64,000 nt of DNA from Amycolatopsis sp. (GCF_025464955.1 NZ_JAODNM010000124.1:434001-498000); one strand, 5' to 3'; positions 26,874 through 36,640 are shown, numbered from the stretch's first letter. Notes: generated from the letters alone by a model not told the origin. Translations and numbers: made by a program.

Positions 26874-26926
26874 AGCGAAAACCCGGTGATCGTACGCCCG
26901 TTTTGGGCGACCACCGGGTTTTCGCT
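26874..26926 (-). terminator. Terminator of trxA
   Basis: 15-bp perfect arms AGCGAAAACCCGGTG (26874-26888) and CACCGGGTTTTCGCT (26912-26926), with a smaller CGCCC/GGGCG hairpin in the loop. It starts 20 bases past the trxA stop. No U-tract beyond the stem base, so the A/T steps inside the stem may do the work. Confidence 0.7.
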
Positions 26927-26946
26927 GGTTACACGCTCAACTCAGC

Positions 26947-27270
26947 TCAGAGCACGTCCGACAGGTCCGACAGGAGCGCCGCCTTCGGCTTCGCTCCGAC
27001 GATCTGCTTCACCGGCTTGCCACCCTGGAAGAGGATCAGCGTCGGGATGGACATGACCTGGTAGTCACGCGCCGTGTTCGGGTTCTCGTCGACGTCGAGC
27101 TTGGCGACGGTGATCTTGTCGCCGTACTCGGCCGCGATCTCCTCGAGCACCGGGGCGACCATCTTGCACGGGCCGCACCAGGTAGCCCAGAAGTCGACCA
27201 GGACCGGCTTCTCGCTGGTCAGCACGTCGTCGACGAAACCGGCATCAGTCACCTTGACGGTGTTGGACAT
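26947..27270 (-). CDS. trxA: Thioredoxin
   Basis: 107-aa cytosolic thiol-disulfide oxidoreductase. Active site WCGPC with Cys32 and Cys35, preceded by VLVDFWAT; cis-Pro in MSIPTLILF; C-terminal helix present. Normal thioredoxin length. Electrons come from TrxB, encoded directly upstream. It is the homologue of mycobacterial trxC by position. Confidence 0.97.
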   Translation of the reverse strand: MSNTVKVTDAGFVDDVLTSEKPVLVDFWATWCGPCKMVAPVLEEIAAEYGDKITVAKLDVDENPNTARDYQVMSIPTLILFQGGKPVKQIVGAKPKAALLSDLSDVL

Positions 27271-27310
27271 CTTGTCTCCTGTTCAGGGGTTGGGCGTCAG
27301 GGGTTGGGAG

Positions 27311-28312
27311 TCAGTGGGCGGAGACCTGCGCGGCGTAACCGCCGCCGACCAGCTCCGATGCTTCGTGGGCGTTCTCCACGCCCGCGTTCTCGGCGAGCCA
27401 GCGCTCGGCGTCGATGGCCGCGGCACAGCCCGAGCCGGCGGCGGTGATCGCCTGCCGGTAGGTGTGGTCGACCAGGTCGCCGGCGGCGAACACGCCGTCG
27501 AGGTTCGTGTACGAGCTGCGGCCCTTGGTGATGACGTAGCCGGCGTCGTCGACGTCGACCTGGCCACGCACAAGAGCGCTACGCGGGTCGTGCCCGATCG
27601 CGACGAAGAACCCCGTGACGTCGAGCGTGGACTCCTCGCCGGTCTTGGTGTCCTTCAGCTTCAGGCCTTGGACCTTGCCGTCACCGACGACGCCGGTGAT
27701 CTCGGAGTTCAGCTTCCACTGGATCTTGTCGTTCGCCTTGGCGCGCTCGACCATGATCTTGGACGCCCGCAGCTCCTCGCGGCGGTGCACGATGGTCACC
27801 GACTTGGCGAACTTGGTGAGGAAGGTCGCTTCCTCCATCGCCGAGTCGCCGCCGCCGGCCACCACGATGTCGTGGTCGCGGAAGAAGAACCCGTCACAGG
27901 TCGCGCAGGACGACACCCCGCGGCCGAGCAGCTCCTGCTCCCCGGGCACGTTCAGATAGCGGGCCGCCGCGCCCATCGAGAGCACCACGGCGCGGGCGGC
28001 GTACCGCACCCCGTTCGCCGTGACGTACTTGATGTCGCCGGTCAGCTCGAGGCTTTCGACGTCTTCGGAGCGCAGTTCCGCGCCGAACCGCTGCGCCTGC
28101 GTCCGCATCTGCTCCATCAGGTCGGGGCCCTGGATGCCGTCACGGAAGCCGGGGTAGTTCTCGACCTCCGTGGTCGTCATCAGCGCGCCACCGAACTGGG
28201 TGCCTTCGAACACCAACGGCTCCAGCTGCGCCCGCGCCGCATAGACGGCAGCGGTGTATCCGGCAGGACCTGATCCCACAATGATCAGGTTCCTGATTTC
28301 CTCGGCAGCCAC
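27311..28312 (-). CDS. trxB: Thioredoxin-disulfide reductase
   Basis: FAD- and NADPH-dependent reductase of thioredoxin. 333 aa. FAD motif IIVGSGPAGYTAAVYAAR at the N-terminus, redox pair in CATCDGFFF, NADPH motif VVAGGGDSAMEEA and C-terminal GVFAAGDLVDHTYRQAITAA. GTG 28312 is used because GGAGG lies at the right distance; the longer frame from 28384 adds 24 unlikely residues. Operon with trxA. Confidence 0.96.
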   Translation of the reverse strand: MAAEEIRNLIIVGSGPAGYTAAVYAARAQLEPLVFEGTQFGGALMTTTEVENYPGFRDGIQGPDLMEQMRTQAQRFGAELRSEDVESLELTGDIKYVTANGVRYAARAVVLSMGAAARYLNVPGEQELLGRGVSSCATCDGFFFRDHDIVVAGGGDSAMEEATFLTKFAKSVTIVHRREELRASKIMVERAKANDKIQWKLNSEITGVVGDGKVQGLKLKDTKTGEESTLDVTGFFVAIGHDPRSALVRGQVDVDDAGYVITKGRSSYTNLDGVFAAGDLVDHTYRQAITAAGSGCAAAIDAERWLAENAGVENAHEASELVGGGYAAQVSAH

Positions 28313-28507
28313 CCGTGTCCTCCGCTCGTAATGACCCTGTGTCTTGAGCAAGGCCGGTACCCACCCATTCGTAGCCGACCTCACCGAGATCTGCCCGCTG
28401 GTGGATTTTCCGTCCCTGTACAGGGCTCAACACGATCGTAGGGGCCGGTGTTCCCCACGTTCGCCAGGCGTAAGGTGTCGCGCGTCGCAGCAGGTCAGCG
28501 ACCTGCG

Positions 28508-29284
28508 CTACTTCTCGCCGACCACCCGGTCGAAGAGCTTGCCGGGGTGTCCTGGCCCACAGTCCGCGGGGAAGCCGACGAGCCGGTACTGCGCGAACTT
28601 CCCGGTGGTCAGCAGGATCATCACGCCGGACCGGCCGCCGACCGTGACCGGCAGGATGCCGGCCGGCCGGACCGTGGGGTCGAACCCGTTGGCGTCCAGG
28701 CAGGCGTCCAGGTGCTGCTCATCGTGCAGCGGGCCGAAGTCCCGGACGCCGAGTCCGCCGCCGACCAGAGCGTCCGCGCCCGAACCGTCGCCGCCGAGGG
28801 CGGGGATGCCCGCGCCGGGGCTGCCCGCTGACGGGCCGGGGGCAGGCGGCAGCGCGACACCCGGGCTCGAGCTGTTGCTGCCCGAGAGGGGCACGACGAT
28901 GAGCGTGACCGCGGCGGCTGCCGCGACCAGCAGTCCGGCACCCCAGCCCAGTTGCTTGTTCCGACGCCGGCGTGCGGCGTCCAGGCTGGTGACCGGTGCG
29001 ACCGTGGCCTCGGGCGCGCTCGCTTCCTGCGCGAGCGCGGCGTCGAGCCGGGCCGCGAAGTGGGCGGGCATCGGCTCGAACGGAGCGTCGGCCAGTGCCG
29101 AAAGGTCGGCCGTGGTCGCTTCGAGAGCGTCGATGATCGCGCTGGCCTCGGGGTCCGCGTTCACCTGCGGCCACAACCTTGCCGATTCGACGTCGTCGAG
29201 GACCCCGGCGTGCAGGTCGGCGAGGACGTCGACAGACCACGGCGGGCCGACGGCTCCGTCAATCCCCCGACTTTCGTCCGTCAT
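28508..29284 (-). CDS. Anti-sigma-M factor (RsmA-like)
   Basis: 258 aa. The N-terminal cytoplasmic part (VDVLADLHAGVLDDVESARL) resembles an anti-sigma domain without the HxxxCxxC zinc motif. One membrane helix (GAGLLVAAAAAVTLIVV, about residues 111-127) leads to a Gly/Ser/Pro-rich linker and an extracytoplasmic domain with two Cys. ATG 29284 overlaps the sigM stop (ATGA). Same position as mycobacterial Rv3912, a known SigM antagonist. The reading frame continues upstream to 29665 but that part is antisense-like shadow of sigM. Confidence 0.85.
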   Translation of the reverse strand: MTDESRGIDGAVGPPWSVDVLADLHAGVLDDVESARLWPQVNADPEASAIIDALEATTADLSALADAPFEPMPAHFAARLDAALAQEASAPEATVAPVTSLDAARRRRNKQLGWGAGLLVAAAAAVTLIVVPLSGSNSSSPGVALPPAPGPSAGSPGAGIPALGGDGSGADALVGGGLGVRDFGPLHDEQHLDACLDANGFDPTVRPAGILPVTVGGRSGVMILLTTGKFAQYRLVGFPADCGPGHPGKLFDRVVGEK

Positions 29285-29886
29285 CGTCCCTCCCCGTCTC
29301 GTTTGCTTTCGTGAGTTGGGACGTTCGCAATCGCATCGGGGTTCCGCAGATGTCCGAGAACCTTGGCCAGCTTCCCGCGACCTCGGGCACACCGGCTCTT
29401 GACCGTGCCTTCGGCGATTCCGAGCAGCTTGGCGGTCTCCGCGACCGAGTAACCCTCTACGTCGACCAGGACGATCGGGGCGCGCTGGTTCTCCGGCAGC
29501 TCGTCGAGCGCGGCCTGGACCATCAGCTTCGTTTCGCGCTCCGAAATCGAGTCGCGAGGGGAAGCGGGTTCGTTGAAACCGGTCTCCGGCAGCGGCACCG
29601 TGGGGCGCGCCTGCCGTCGGCGAATCCGGTCGAGGCAGGCGTTGACCACGATCCGGTGCAGCCACGTGGTGACCTGCGACTCGGCGCGGAAGTTGCCGGC
29701 GGCGCGGTACGCCGAGATGAACGCGTCCTGCAGGGCGTCAGCGGCTTCCTCGGGGTCGCGCACCGTCCGGAGGGCCACCGCCCACATCCGGTCCCGATGT
29801 CGCCGGACCAGTTCACTGAAGGCGTGCGGATCCCCGGCGGCATGCGCCGCCAAGAGATCGGCATCCGTAGGTGCTGCTGCGGTCAC
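29281..29886 (-). CDS. sigM: ECF RNA polymerase sigma factor SigM
   Basis: 201-aa group 4 sigma factor. Region 2 covers ELVRRHRDRMWAVALRTVRD and DALQDAFISAYRAAGNFRAE with TTWLHRIVVNACLDRIRRR; region 4 covers ALDELPENQRAPIVLVDVEG and GIAEGTVKSRCARGRGKLAK. Synteny with trxB, the anti-sigma gene and murJ supports SigM identity. Such sigma factors respond to envelope stress; no target promoter was reliably located in this window. Confidence 0.92.
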   Translation of the reverse strand: MTAAAPTDADLLAAHAAGDPHAFSELVRRHRDRMWAVALRTVRDPEEAADALQDAFISAYRAAGNFRAESQVTTWLHRIVVNACLDRIRRRQARPTVPLPETGFNEPASPRDSISERETKLMVQAALDELPENQRAPIVLVDVEGYSVAETAKLLGIAEGTVKSRCARGRGKLAKVLGHLRNPDAIANVPTHESKRDGEGR

Positions 29887-29943
29887 CGGCCAGAGCTTAC
29901 TGACGCGGTCGGACCGCGCTTTTTCAAGTCGGGACCGTTCGCG

Positions 29944-31548
29944 TCAACCCGCCGGGACAAAGCTCAGATCACCGATCTGCGAGCTGAACTTTCCGGTGTC
30001 CCCGCCCAGCTGGGTGATCCAGACGATGAAGAACTTGCCGTCGGTGGGCTGCTGCAGCGTGATCGTGGTGTCCGGGCCGGTCAGGTCGCCGGCGCCGACG
30101 ACCTTCGTGTCGGCGAGGGCCGCGTCCTGGCTGTCGGCCGTGCGGATCTCGACCTTGGTACCTGGGCTGTTCGCGCTGATCTTGACCTGCGCGAGCTTGA
30201 TCGAGTTGTCGAAGTTGGCGACCAGGCCCACGCCGGACTTCAGCACTGGGAACTGCTGGTGGTACTGCTCGGTCTTCCAGACGGTGGCCGGGTCGCCGTC
30301 GATCGCGTTCTTCGCGCGGGACGCGTAGTCGCCGGTGCCTTCCGGGTTGTAGACCGCGACTCCGGCCGGATCCACCGGGGTGCCGAACTTGGCGGCCGGC
30401 GGAGCTGCCGGAGGTGCGGCGGACTGCGCGGGTGCCGGCGCGGCCGAACTCGACGATGCGGCCACGTTGACCTTGGGACCGGTAGCGGCCGGATCGCTCT
30501 GGAAGAAGCTGATCGCGAGCATGCCCAGCCAGGCGAGGATGCCGACGGCGGCGACCACCAGCACGGTGACGCCGGCGGCCAGCTTGCGCCGCCGGGCCGC
30601 GTCCTTGACCGGCTTCTTCGTGGTCCAGATCGTGCCGTTCTCATCGCGGCCTTCGACGTCGGCAACAGAGCCGCCGACCGCCTTGATCAGCTGGGTGCGC
30701 TCCTCGGCCTCGGCGGCCTGGTCGAGCACGCGCAGGATCGCGGAGCTGGTGCGGATACCTCCGTGGTCGCCGTCCTCGATGGTTCGGACGGCCAGCGACG
30801 ACAGCTCCGGCGGGACGGACGGGACCAGCGACCGCGGCGGCACGATGCGGCCGGCCGGGGTCAGCGGGGCGGCCGGGATGGCCGTCGGACCACCGGGCAG
30901 CGCCCACTTGCCGGTCAACAGCAGGTACAGCACGGCACCGAGGGCCTTGACGTCGTCACGCAGGGTGGCGTCCGGCAGTGGGCCGGGGAACGCCAGCTTG
31001 AGGGCGCCTTCGGGGGTGAGCCGGAGGCGCTGCGGGTGGTCGAGGCCGAGGACGAGACCGCTCTGGTGGGCGCGTTCGACGGCTTCGGCCAGCGCCTGCA
31101 CCATGCGGGCCGCGGCCGCGGGGGCGACCGGACGCTCGGCTACCAGGTCGACGAGGTCGCTGCCCTTGGTCCATTCGGCGACAACAACGCCGAGCAGGCC
31201 TTCGTTGGACGTGACGCCGCTGCCGAGGCTGAGGACGTCGAGCACCCGGGCGACGCCGGAGTGGCCGAACTTCGCGGCGTGCGCCGCGCGCTCGAGGGTG
31301 CGGCGGGCGAGCCGGGCGGATTCCGCGTCGGCCGGGTCACCGACCAGCAGCGTCAGCGCCACATCGCGGCGGAGCTGGCCATCGCGGGCACGCCAAAGAT
31401 GCGCCCCGGCCCGTTCGTCGATGCCGAACTGGGCCAGCAGCCGGTATCGGCCGTCTCCGACGACACGGCCGGGCGCCAGGGATCCACCACGTGCCTTTGT
31501 GACCACTGGTCTAGGACCCCCTGCTTGCTCGCTCCGTCTCGTGTCCAC
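29944..31548 (-). CDS. Membrane pseudokinase with extracytoplasmic discoidin-like domain
   Basis: 534 aa. Residues ~25-270 fold like a Ser/Thr kinase (VGDGRYRLLAQFG, then two-lobe pattern) but lack catalytic HRD and DFG: the places read GLDHPQRL and LKLAFPG. One membrane helix (AAGVTVLVVAAVGILAWLGM, ~340) leads to an Ala/Pro linker and a beta-rich outer domain (AIDGDPATVWKTEQYHQQF) like F5/8-type folds. In Mycobacterium tuberculosis the same modules are fused to the C-terminus of MviN/MurJ; here they are a separate gene 80 bases downstream of murJ. GTG start. Confidence 0.85.
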   Translation of the reverse strand: MDTRRSEQAGGPRPVVTKARGGSLAPGRVVGDGRYRLLAQFGIDERAGAHLWRARDGQLRRDVALTLLVGDPADAESARLARRTLERAAHAAKFGHSGVARVLDVLSLGSGVTSNEGLLGVVVAEWTKGSDLVDLVAERPVAPAAAARMVQALAEAVERAHQSGLVLGLDHPQRLRLTPEGALKLAFPGPLPDATLRDDVKALGAVLYLLLTGKWALPGGPTAIPAAPLTPAGRIVPPRSLVPSVPPELSSLAVRTIEDGDHGGIRTSSAILRVLDQAAEAEERTQLIKAVGGSVADVEGRDENGTIWTTKKPVKDAARRRKLAAGVTVLVVAAVGILAWLGMLAISFFQSDPAATGPKVNVAASSSSAAPAPAQSAAPPAAPPAAKFGTPVDPAGVAVYNPEGTGDYASRAKNAIDGDPATVWKTEQYHQQFPVLKSGVGLVANFDNSIKLAQVKISANSPGTKVEIRTADSQDAALADTKVVGAGDLTGPDTTITLQQPTDGKFFIVWITQLGGDTGKFSSQIGDLSFVPAG

Positions 31549-31628
31549 GCACGCTCCCGCTTATCTCCCTGCACGAGGATACTCTGAACACGGCGGGTGA
31601 ACCGGGGTTATCTGTGCGTGAATCGTTA

Positions 31629-33803
31629 TCAGCGCCTGATCAACCGGGTGATTCTGGCCGTGGCAGGGGCGATTTCCTCCACTTTGAGCGCCATCAGGAC
31701 GCCGAAGGACACCACCAGGCCGACCGTTCCCTGCAAGATCAACTTGATCCAGGCCTGCAGAGTTGTGCCCAGGGAGCTTGGCACGAGGTAGCCGACGCCG
31801 AGCGCGGCGGCCACGCCGAGTGCGCTCGCGACCACAGTGAAGAGGATCACTCCGAGTACCCGTTTGCTACGCAGGTTACCGAGCGTCACCCACAGCCAGA
31901 CCTGGCCGAGCACCGCGCCGACCACGAACGTCAGCGCGTTGACCATCATCGCGCCCAGCACGATGTGGTCGGCGTCGAGCAGCTTCGGGGTCAGGAAGAG
32001 CAGGGGGATCTTCACCGCGGTCATCGCGATCATGATCAGCGTCGGCGTCCTGGCGTCCTTCATCGCGTAGAACACCCGCATCTGGAGCATCACCAGCGCG
32101 TACGGGAGCAGAGCGAACGCCGAGATGGCGAGCGCGCCGCCGAGGCGGTCGGCCGACGCGAGCGAGCCCTTGCCGACGGTGAACAGCGCGATCCCGACCG
32201 ACGAGCCGATGATCGTCATCACCGCGGAGATCGGCAGCAGCATCACCGTGGAGATCCGGGACGCGTACGAAAGGTCGCCGACCAGCTTCTTGGTGTCGCC
32301 GTCCGCGGCCGCGCGGCTCATCCGCGGCATGATCGCGGTCAGCAGCGACACCCCGATGACGCCGTACGGCAGCTGGAAGAGCAGCCACGCGTTGCTGTAC
32401 GCCGTGACCCCGCCCGCGGTGCCGGCGGTGAGCACCCGGGTGTTGGCGATGTACCCGAGCTGGCTGACCGCGACGTACCCGAGGATCCACAGCGCGAGCC
32501 CGCCGAACTCCTTCATCCGCTTGTCGATGCCCCAGCGCCACTTGAACCGGAAGCCCGACCGCAGCAGTGGCGGGATCAGCATCAGCGCCTGCGCCACGAT
32601 GCCGAACGTGACGCCGAGGCCGAGTGTCAGCAGCTTCGGGTCGCTCATCTTGACCGGGTTGAGCGAGATCTCGCCGGGCATCACCCAGACCACGAGGATC
32701 GTGACGATGACGACGAGGTTGTTGACCACCGGCGCCCACGCCGTCGGGCTGAAGATGTTCTTGGCGTTCAGCACGGCCGAGACCAGCGCGAACAGGCCGT
32801 AGAAGAAGATCTCCGGCAGCAGCAGGTAGGCGAACGCGGTGGCCAGCGCGGGGTTCGCGTTCGCTGACGACTTGTCGACATAGAGCGAGGTGAACAGCGG
32901 CGCCGCGATCACCGCGAGCACCGTGCCGACGAGCAGGAGCGTCAATGCCACGGTCATCAGCCGCTGGGCGTAGGCGATGCCGCCGTCCTTGTCGTCCTGC
33001 GAGCGTACGAGCAGCGGGACGACAACACTGGCGAGCACGCCGCCGAGCAGCAGCTCGAAGACGATGTTCGGGAAGGTGTTGGCCACGTTGAAGGAGTCGT
33101 TCGCCATGCCCTGGCCGATCGCGTAGACCAGCAGCAGCTTCCACAGGAAACCGGTGATCCGGCTGATCAGCGACGCGATGGCCATCCGGCCGCTGGCCCT
33201 GCCGAGAGACGTGGGTTTCGGCGCGGTGACCGGCTGTTCCCCGGTCGTCCCCGGGATGTGGACCAGCGGACCGGCCGTGACCCGCGGCATGACCTGCGTG
33301 GCCAGCTGGTCGTACGGCCGGAGGAAGTCCGGGTCGGCCGTCGGCCACCGCGTACCCACCTGGCCGCCGGGGATCCGGGGGATGAACTGGGTCGCGTCCG
33401 GCGCGGACGGCTGCGGACCGTCCTCCCACGGGCGCACCGGGGGCGGCGGACGCCGGGAGACCGGGGGAAGCGCCGGCGGCGGGACGGGCGCGCGCGGCGC
33501 CCCGCGGCGCGGCTGAGCCTGTGGTGGAGTCTGGGGTGGCGGCGTGCCTCGGCGTGGCGGGAGCTGGTTCGGCTGCGAGGGTTGCACCGGGGCCATTCGC
33601 CGGGTCTTCTCCACCTCACGCGGCGGGGCGGCCCGGCGGCGTGCGTCCGCGGGCGGCGGCGGCACCGGCCGCTGCGGCCGGTCGACCGGCGGGCGCGGAC
33701 GTTCGGCCTCCCAGCCTTTTTCCCCACGCACGGGCGGCAACCCGTCGTCGGGACGCGGAGGACGGCCAGCACGCTCGGGTGGTAAACCCGGTCCTCGTTC
33801 CAA
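31629..33803 (-). CDS. murJ: Lipid II flippase MurJ (MviN)
   Basis: 724 aa. The first ~200 residues are a Pro/Arg-rich cytoplasmic region not found in E. coli MurJ. The MOP-superfamily core follows, with about 14 membrane helices (SLISRITGFLWKLLLVYAIG, FELLLGGVLASVVVPLLVRS, MPRMSRAAADGD, etc.). The Arg/Asp residues of the central cavity appear kept by eye (RITGF, RSQDD). It flips lipid II for peptidoglycan synthesis. In related bacteria its activity is coupled to the pseudokinase, which is encoded next. Confidence 0.94.
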   Translation of the reverse strand: MERGPGLPPERAGRPPRPDDGLPPVRGEKGWEAERPRPPVDRPQRPVPPPPADARRRAAPPREVEKTRRMAPVQPSQPNQLPPRRGTPPPQTPPQAQPRRGAPRAPVPPPALPPVSRRPPPPVRPWEDGPQPSAPDATQFIPRIPGGQVGTRWPTADPDFLRPYDQLATQVMPRVTAGPLVHIPGTTGEQPVTAPKPTSLGRASGRMAIASLISRITGFLWKLLLVYAIGQGMANDSFNVANTFPNIVFELLLGGVLASVVVPLLVRSQDDKDGGIAYAQRLMTVALTLLLVGTVLAVIAAPLFTSLYVDKSSANANPALATAFAYLLLPEIFFYGLFALVSAVLNAKNIFSPTAWAPVVNNLVVIVTILVVWVMPGEISLNPVKMSDPKLLTLGLGVTFGIVAQALMLIPPLLRSGFRFKWRWGIDKRMKEFGGLALWILGYVAVSQLGYIANTRVLTAGTAGGVTAYSNAWLLFQLPYGVIGVSLLTAIMPRMSRAAADGDTKKLVGDLSYASRISTVMLLPISAVMTIIGSSVGIALFTVGKGSLASADRLGGALAISAFALLPYALVMLQMRVFYAMKDARTPTLIMIAMTAVKIPLLFLTPKLLDADHIVLGAMMVNALTFVVGAVLGQVWLWVTLGNLRSKRVLGVILFTVVASALGVAAALGVGYLVPSSLGTTLQAWIKLILQGTVGLVVSFGVLMALKVEEIAPATARITRLIRR

Positions 33804-33866
33804 CGCGTGCCCAATCCTCAGCGGTTACTCGGTCGCCTCAGCGTAATCGGAGGTGACCGGAAAACC

Positions 33867-36122
33867 TCAGTGACCGTCCGCCCTGGCCGCCTTGGCGTCC
33901 CTTACCCGGCGGTAGATGCGCCGGGCCGACAGCAGCAACAGTGCCCCGCCCGCGGCCGCCGTGACGATGATCGTAATGACCCCGTAATTGTTGGAACTGA
34001 GCTCGAACCGGGCGGTTGTCCCCAGGTCCAGGCCTGATGGTGTGCTCAACGACACGTCCACGCTGAGCCGTCCCGCACGCAGCGCCTCCCCGAAGTTGAC
34101 CAGCTGGTTGATCTTCCGGCCGGCCGGGATCGTGTAGGTGGAGATGTTCTCCGGCCGCAGCCCGGCGTTGTTTTTCAGCAGGACCTGCACGGTCACATCG
34201 ACCGGCAGCGAGTTCGAGACGAACACCGGCAGCGGGGCCGAGTCCGACAGCGACAGCCGCTGGGAGGGCGCCACCACGGTCACCGCGGCCCGCAGGACGT
34301 TGAGCTCGCCGCGGGCGTTCGCGGTCGTGATCGCCGAACCGCCGCCGGCCCCCTGCCACGCGACCGAGGACGCGCGGATCAGCCCGTCCCGGACGGGTTT
34401 GATCAGTTCGCCCGGTCCGACACGGGTGCTCGTGTTGGTGTTGAGCTTCATCGCCCCGGCGAACCCGGCGGTCGAGGTATCGAGGTCGGACAGCGCGGCG
34501 GCGCCGTCGCCGGCCGGAGGTGACGTGAGGTCGTCGGCGCTGGTCGCCATCGTGGCGGTGTTGTCGCCGGGGCCGGGCGCGAGCAGCTCGGACAGCGTCT
34601 GCGGCTGCACGACCCCGGCGTTCGTGAACGCGGCGAGCTGGTCCAGCAGCGTTGTCAGCTCGGCTGCTGGGACGTTCCAGCGTCGCGGCGGAGCCAGCAG
34701 GATCGGGTTCGCGTGCTGGGCCGAGGTCGCCTGGCCGAGACCTGACCGGAACGCGAGCGCGGCGAGTCCGTCCTGGGTGGACACCGCGGGCTCGTCGCCG
34801 GCCGGGGTCAGGTTCACCTGCGTGGGCGTACCGGCGAGCTGGGCGTTTCCCGGCATCCCGGCGAACGCCGCCGACACCAGCGGGTCGATGGGCTGACCGC
34901 GGACCTGGGTCCCATTCAGCGAAGCCGCCGTCGTGGCCGGCTCGCCGCCCTGCCTGGCTTCGTTGGTGAGCACGGTCTGGATCCCCGCGTTTCCCAGCAG
35001 GCCGAGGGTCTTGGTGTCCATCGTGCCTGCCGGCCAGAGCACCCCGGCCCGCGGCGCGACGCCGAGCAACCTGGTCAGCGTGGCGGCGCCGGACACCGCG
35101 CTGGTGACCAGGTCGGCGTCCTGGGCGCTGCCGGCGTGCACCTGCGACAGTGTCGACAGGTTCGCGTCGGCGAACGGCAGCGGCACAACACAGCTGTTCT
35201 GGCTGGTCAGCTGCTTGAGCGCGGTCAGCCAGTTCTGGGCAGCCGGCGTCCCCCGGCCCGTCGCGGGAGGGGTGTCCTGGCCGGTTTGGACCTGGTAGCC
35301 GCGCGACATCCCGTCGACGACGGAGAGCAGGTCAGGGTCGATCGCCAGGCAGAGCGAGCTGAAGACGTGCGGGCTGGTCTCCTTGGCAGCCTGCGCGGCG
35401 GAGACGAGCGAGTCGAGCCGGCCGCCGGAGCTCAGGTCGGCAGCAAGCTCGTCGTCGGTCAGCACCAGCTGGCCGCCCAGCGGCTGCGCCCAGGTCGCGA
35501 CGTGCGGAATGGTGTCGGCGATCGGCCACAGCACGGACACCGGACTGGCCTTCTGCTGGTGTTCGGGTGCCTTTCCCGGCACGCCGAGTACCGGCACCAG
35601 CAGGTTGACCGCGGCGAGCCGCGTCTGGCCGCCGAACTCCGGCGTGCCGTTGACGTTCATCAGTACGGGGTAGACGCCCGGCTTGCTGAGCTTCATCGCG
35701 CCCGCGGCGGAGCCGAACGGAAGCGAGATCTGCACCGGCGCGCTCTGGCCGGGCTCGAGCGACTCGGTGATCGAGGTGAACTGCGGTTGCGTGGTGTCGG
35801 CGGCGCCGTTCGCAAGCGCGTCGGTGAATTCGCGCTCGGTCGTCACGCGGTTGCCGACCTGCAGGCGGACCAGCAGTTTCGAGATGCGGCGGTCGCCGGT
35901 GTTGGTGACCCGGCCGGTGACGCTGAAGCTGGTCGACGTCGAGGTGATGACCGGCGTGACCTGGTCGACGTCGAGCCGGAGCCGGCTCGGCGTGTTCGCC
36001 GCCGTCCCGCCGGACTGCGCCTGCGCCGCCGCGCCGAACGAGCCGAGCGCGAGCAGGAACAGCGTGGTCAGGAGCGTCGCGGCGGATCGTCGCAGCGCGC
36101 GCCTGGTGTCCACTTCACTCAC
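33867..36122 (-). CDS. DUF6049 secreted, membrane-anchored protein
   Basis: 751 aa. Signal peptide LLTTLFLLALGSFGAAAQA at the N-terminus, long extracytoplasmic region with an Ig-like start (TPVITSTSTSFSVTGRVTNT), and a C-terminal membrane helix (VITIIVTAAAGGALLLLSAR) followed by a basic tail. This is the DUF6049 family (mycobacterial Rv3909). Always found by murJ and the Nudix gene, so an envelope role is inferred. Start overlaps the Nudix stop by four bases. Confidence 0.88.
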   Translation of the reverse strand: MSEVDTRRALRRSAATLLTTLFLLALGSFGAAAQAQSGGTAANTPSRLRLDVDQVTPVITSTSTSFSVTGRVTNTGDRRISKLLVRLQVGNRVTTEREFTDALANGAADTTQPQFTSITESLEPGQSAPVQISLPFGSAAGAMKLSKPGVYPVLMNVNGTPEFGGQTRLAAVNLLVPVLGVPGKAPEHQQKASPVSVLWPIADTIPHVATWAQPLGGQLVLTDDELAADLSSGGRLDSLVSAAQAAKETSPHVFSSLCLAIDPDLLSVVDGMSRGYQVQTGQDTPPATGRGTPAAQNWLTALKQLTSQNSCVVPLPFADANLSTLSQVHAGSAQDADLVTSAVSGAATLTRLLGVAPRAGVLWPAGTMDTKTLGLLGNAGIQTVLTNEARQGGEPATTAASLNGTQVRGQPIDPLVSAAFAGMPGNAQLAGTPTQVNLTPAGDEPAVSTQDGLAALAFRSGLGQATSAQHANPILLAPPRRWNVPAAELTTLLDQLAAFTNAGVVQPQTLSELLAPGPGDNTATMATSADDLTSPPAGDGAAALSDLDTSTAGFAGAMKLNTNTSTRVGPGELIKPVRDGLIRASSVAWQGAGGGSAITTANARGELNVLRAAVTVVAPSQRLSLSDSAPLPVFVSNSLPVDVTVQVLLKNNAGLRPENISTYTIPAGRKINQLVNFGEALRAGRLSVDVSLSTPSGLDLGTTARFELSSNNYGVITIIVTAAAGGALLLLSARRIYRRVRDAKAARADGH

Positions 36123-36640
36123 TCGGGTGCTCCCGCGGTTTCTTCGCCGGCCGCCAGGAGCGTGCGGGCTTTGCGGACCAATGTTCGTTCGTCGGCGTAG
36201 GCGAGCTTCGTGTCGAGTTCGGTCAGCGGGACCCAGCCGACCTCGGTGACTTCGACGTCTTCGTCCGACAGCTCACCGCCGTCGGCCGCCAGCATGAAAT
36301 GGTGGACCGTCTTGTGCACCCGGTGCCGCTCGGCGACGAACCAGTAGTCGATGGTGCCGAGCGGGCGCAGCACGTGCGCGGAGATGCCGGTTTCCTCCTT
36401 CACTTCGCGCACAGCCGTCTGCTCCACGGTTTCCCCATCCTCGATGTGCCCCTTCGGGAGCGACCAAAGCAACTTGCCACGGCGGTCGAGCCTGCCGATC
36501 AGGACAGCGTTCTCTCCGGCGGCGTCCAGCACGAGGCCACCGGCGGACGTCTCGTCGACCGTTTTCAACTTCCTGCCGCGATGGCGCCGTCGCCGTCGTC
36601 CAGGCTTGGCGGCACCGGAGCGACCGGCCGATCCAGACAT
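36119..36640 (-). CDS. Nudix hydrolase (MutT4-like)
   Basis: 173 aa. A basic N-terminus (PGRRRRRHRGRKLK) precedes the Nudix fold. Nudix box: GHIEDGETVEQTAVREVKEE followed by TGI, complete. It hydrolyses nucleoside diphosphate-linked compounds; substrate unproven. First gene of the Nudix-DUF6049-murJ-pseudokinase set, divergent from the CCA-adding enzyme, as in mycobacteria. Confidence 0.92.
   Translation of the reverse strand: MSGSAGRSGAAKPGRRRRRHRGRKLKTVDETSAGGLVLDAAGENAVLIGRLDRRGKLLWSLPKGHIEDGETVEQTAVREVKEETGISAHVLRPLGTIDYWFVAERHRVHKTVHHFMLAADGGELSDEDVEVTEVGWVPLTELDTKLAYADERTLVRKARTLLAAGEETAGAPE

Noticed and set aside
29179..31587. 802-codon plus-strand open frame
   Set aside because: Antisense to sigM and the pseudokinase gene, which have clear domains and synteny.
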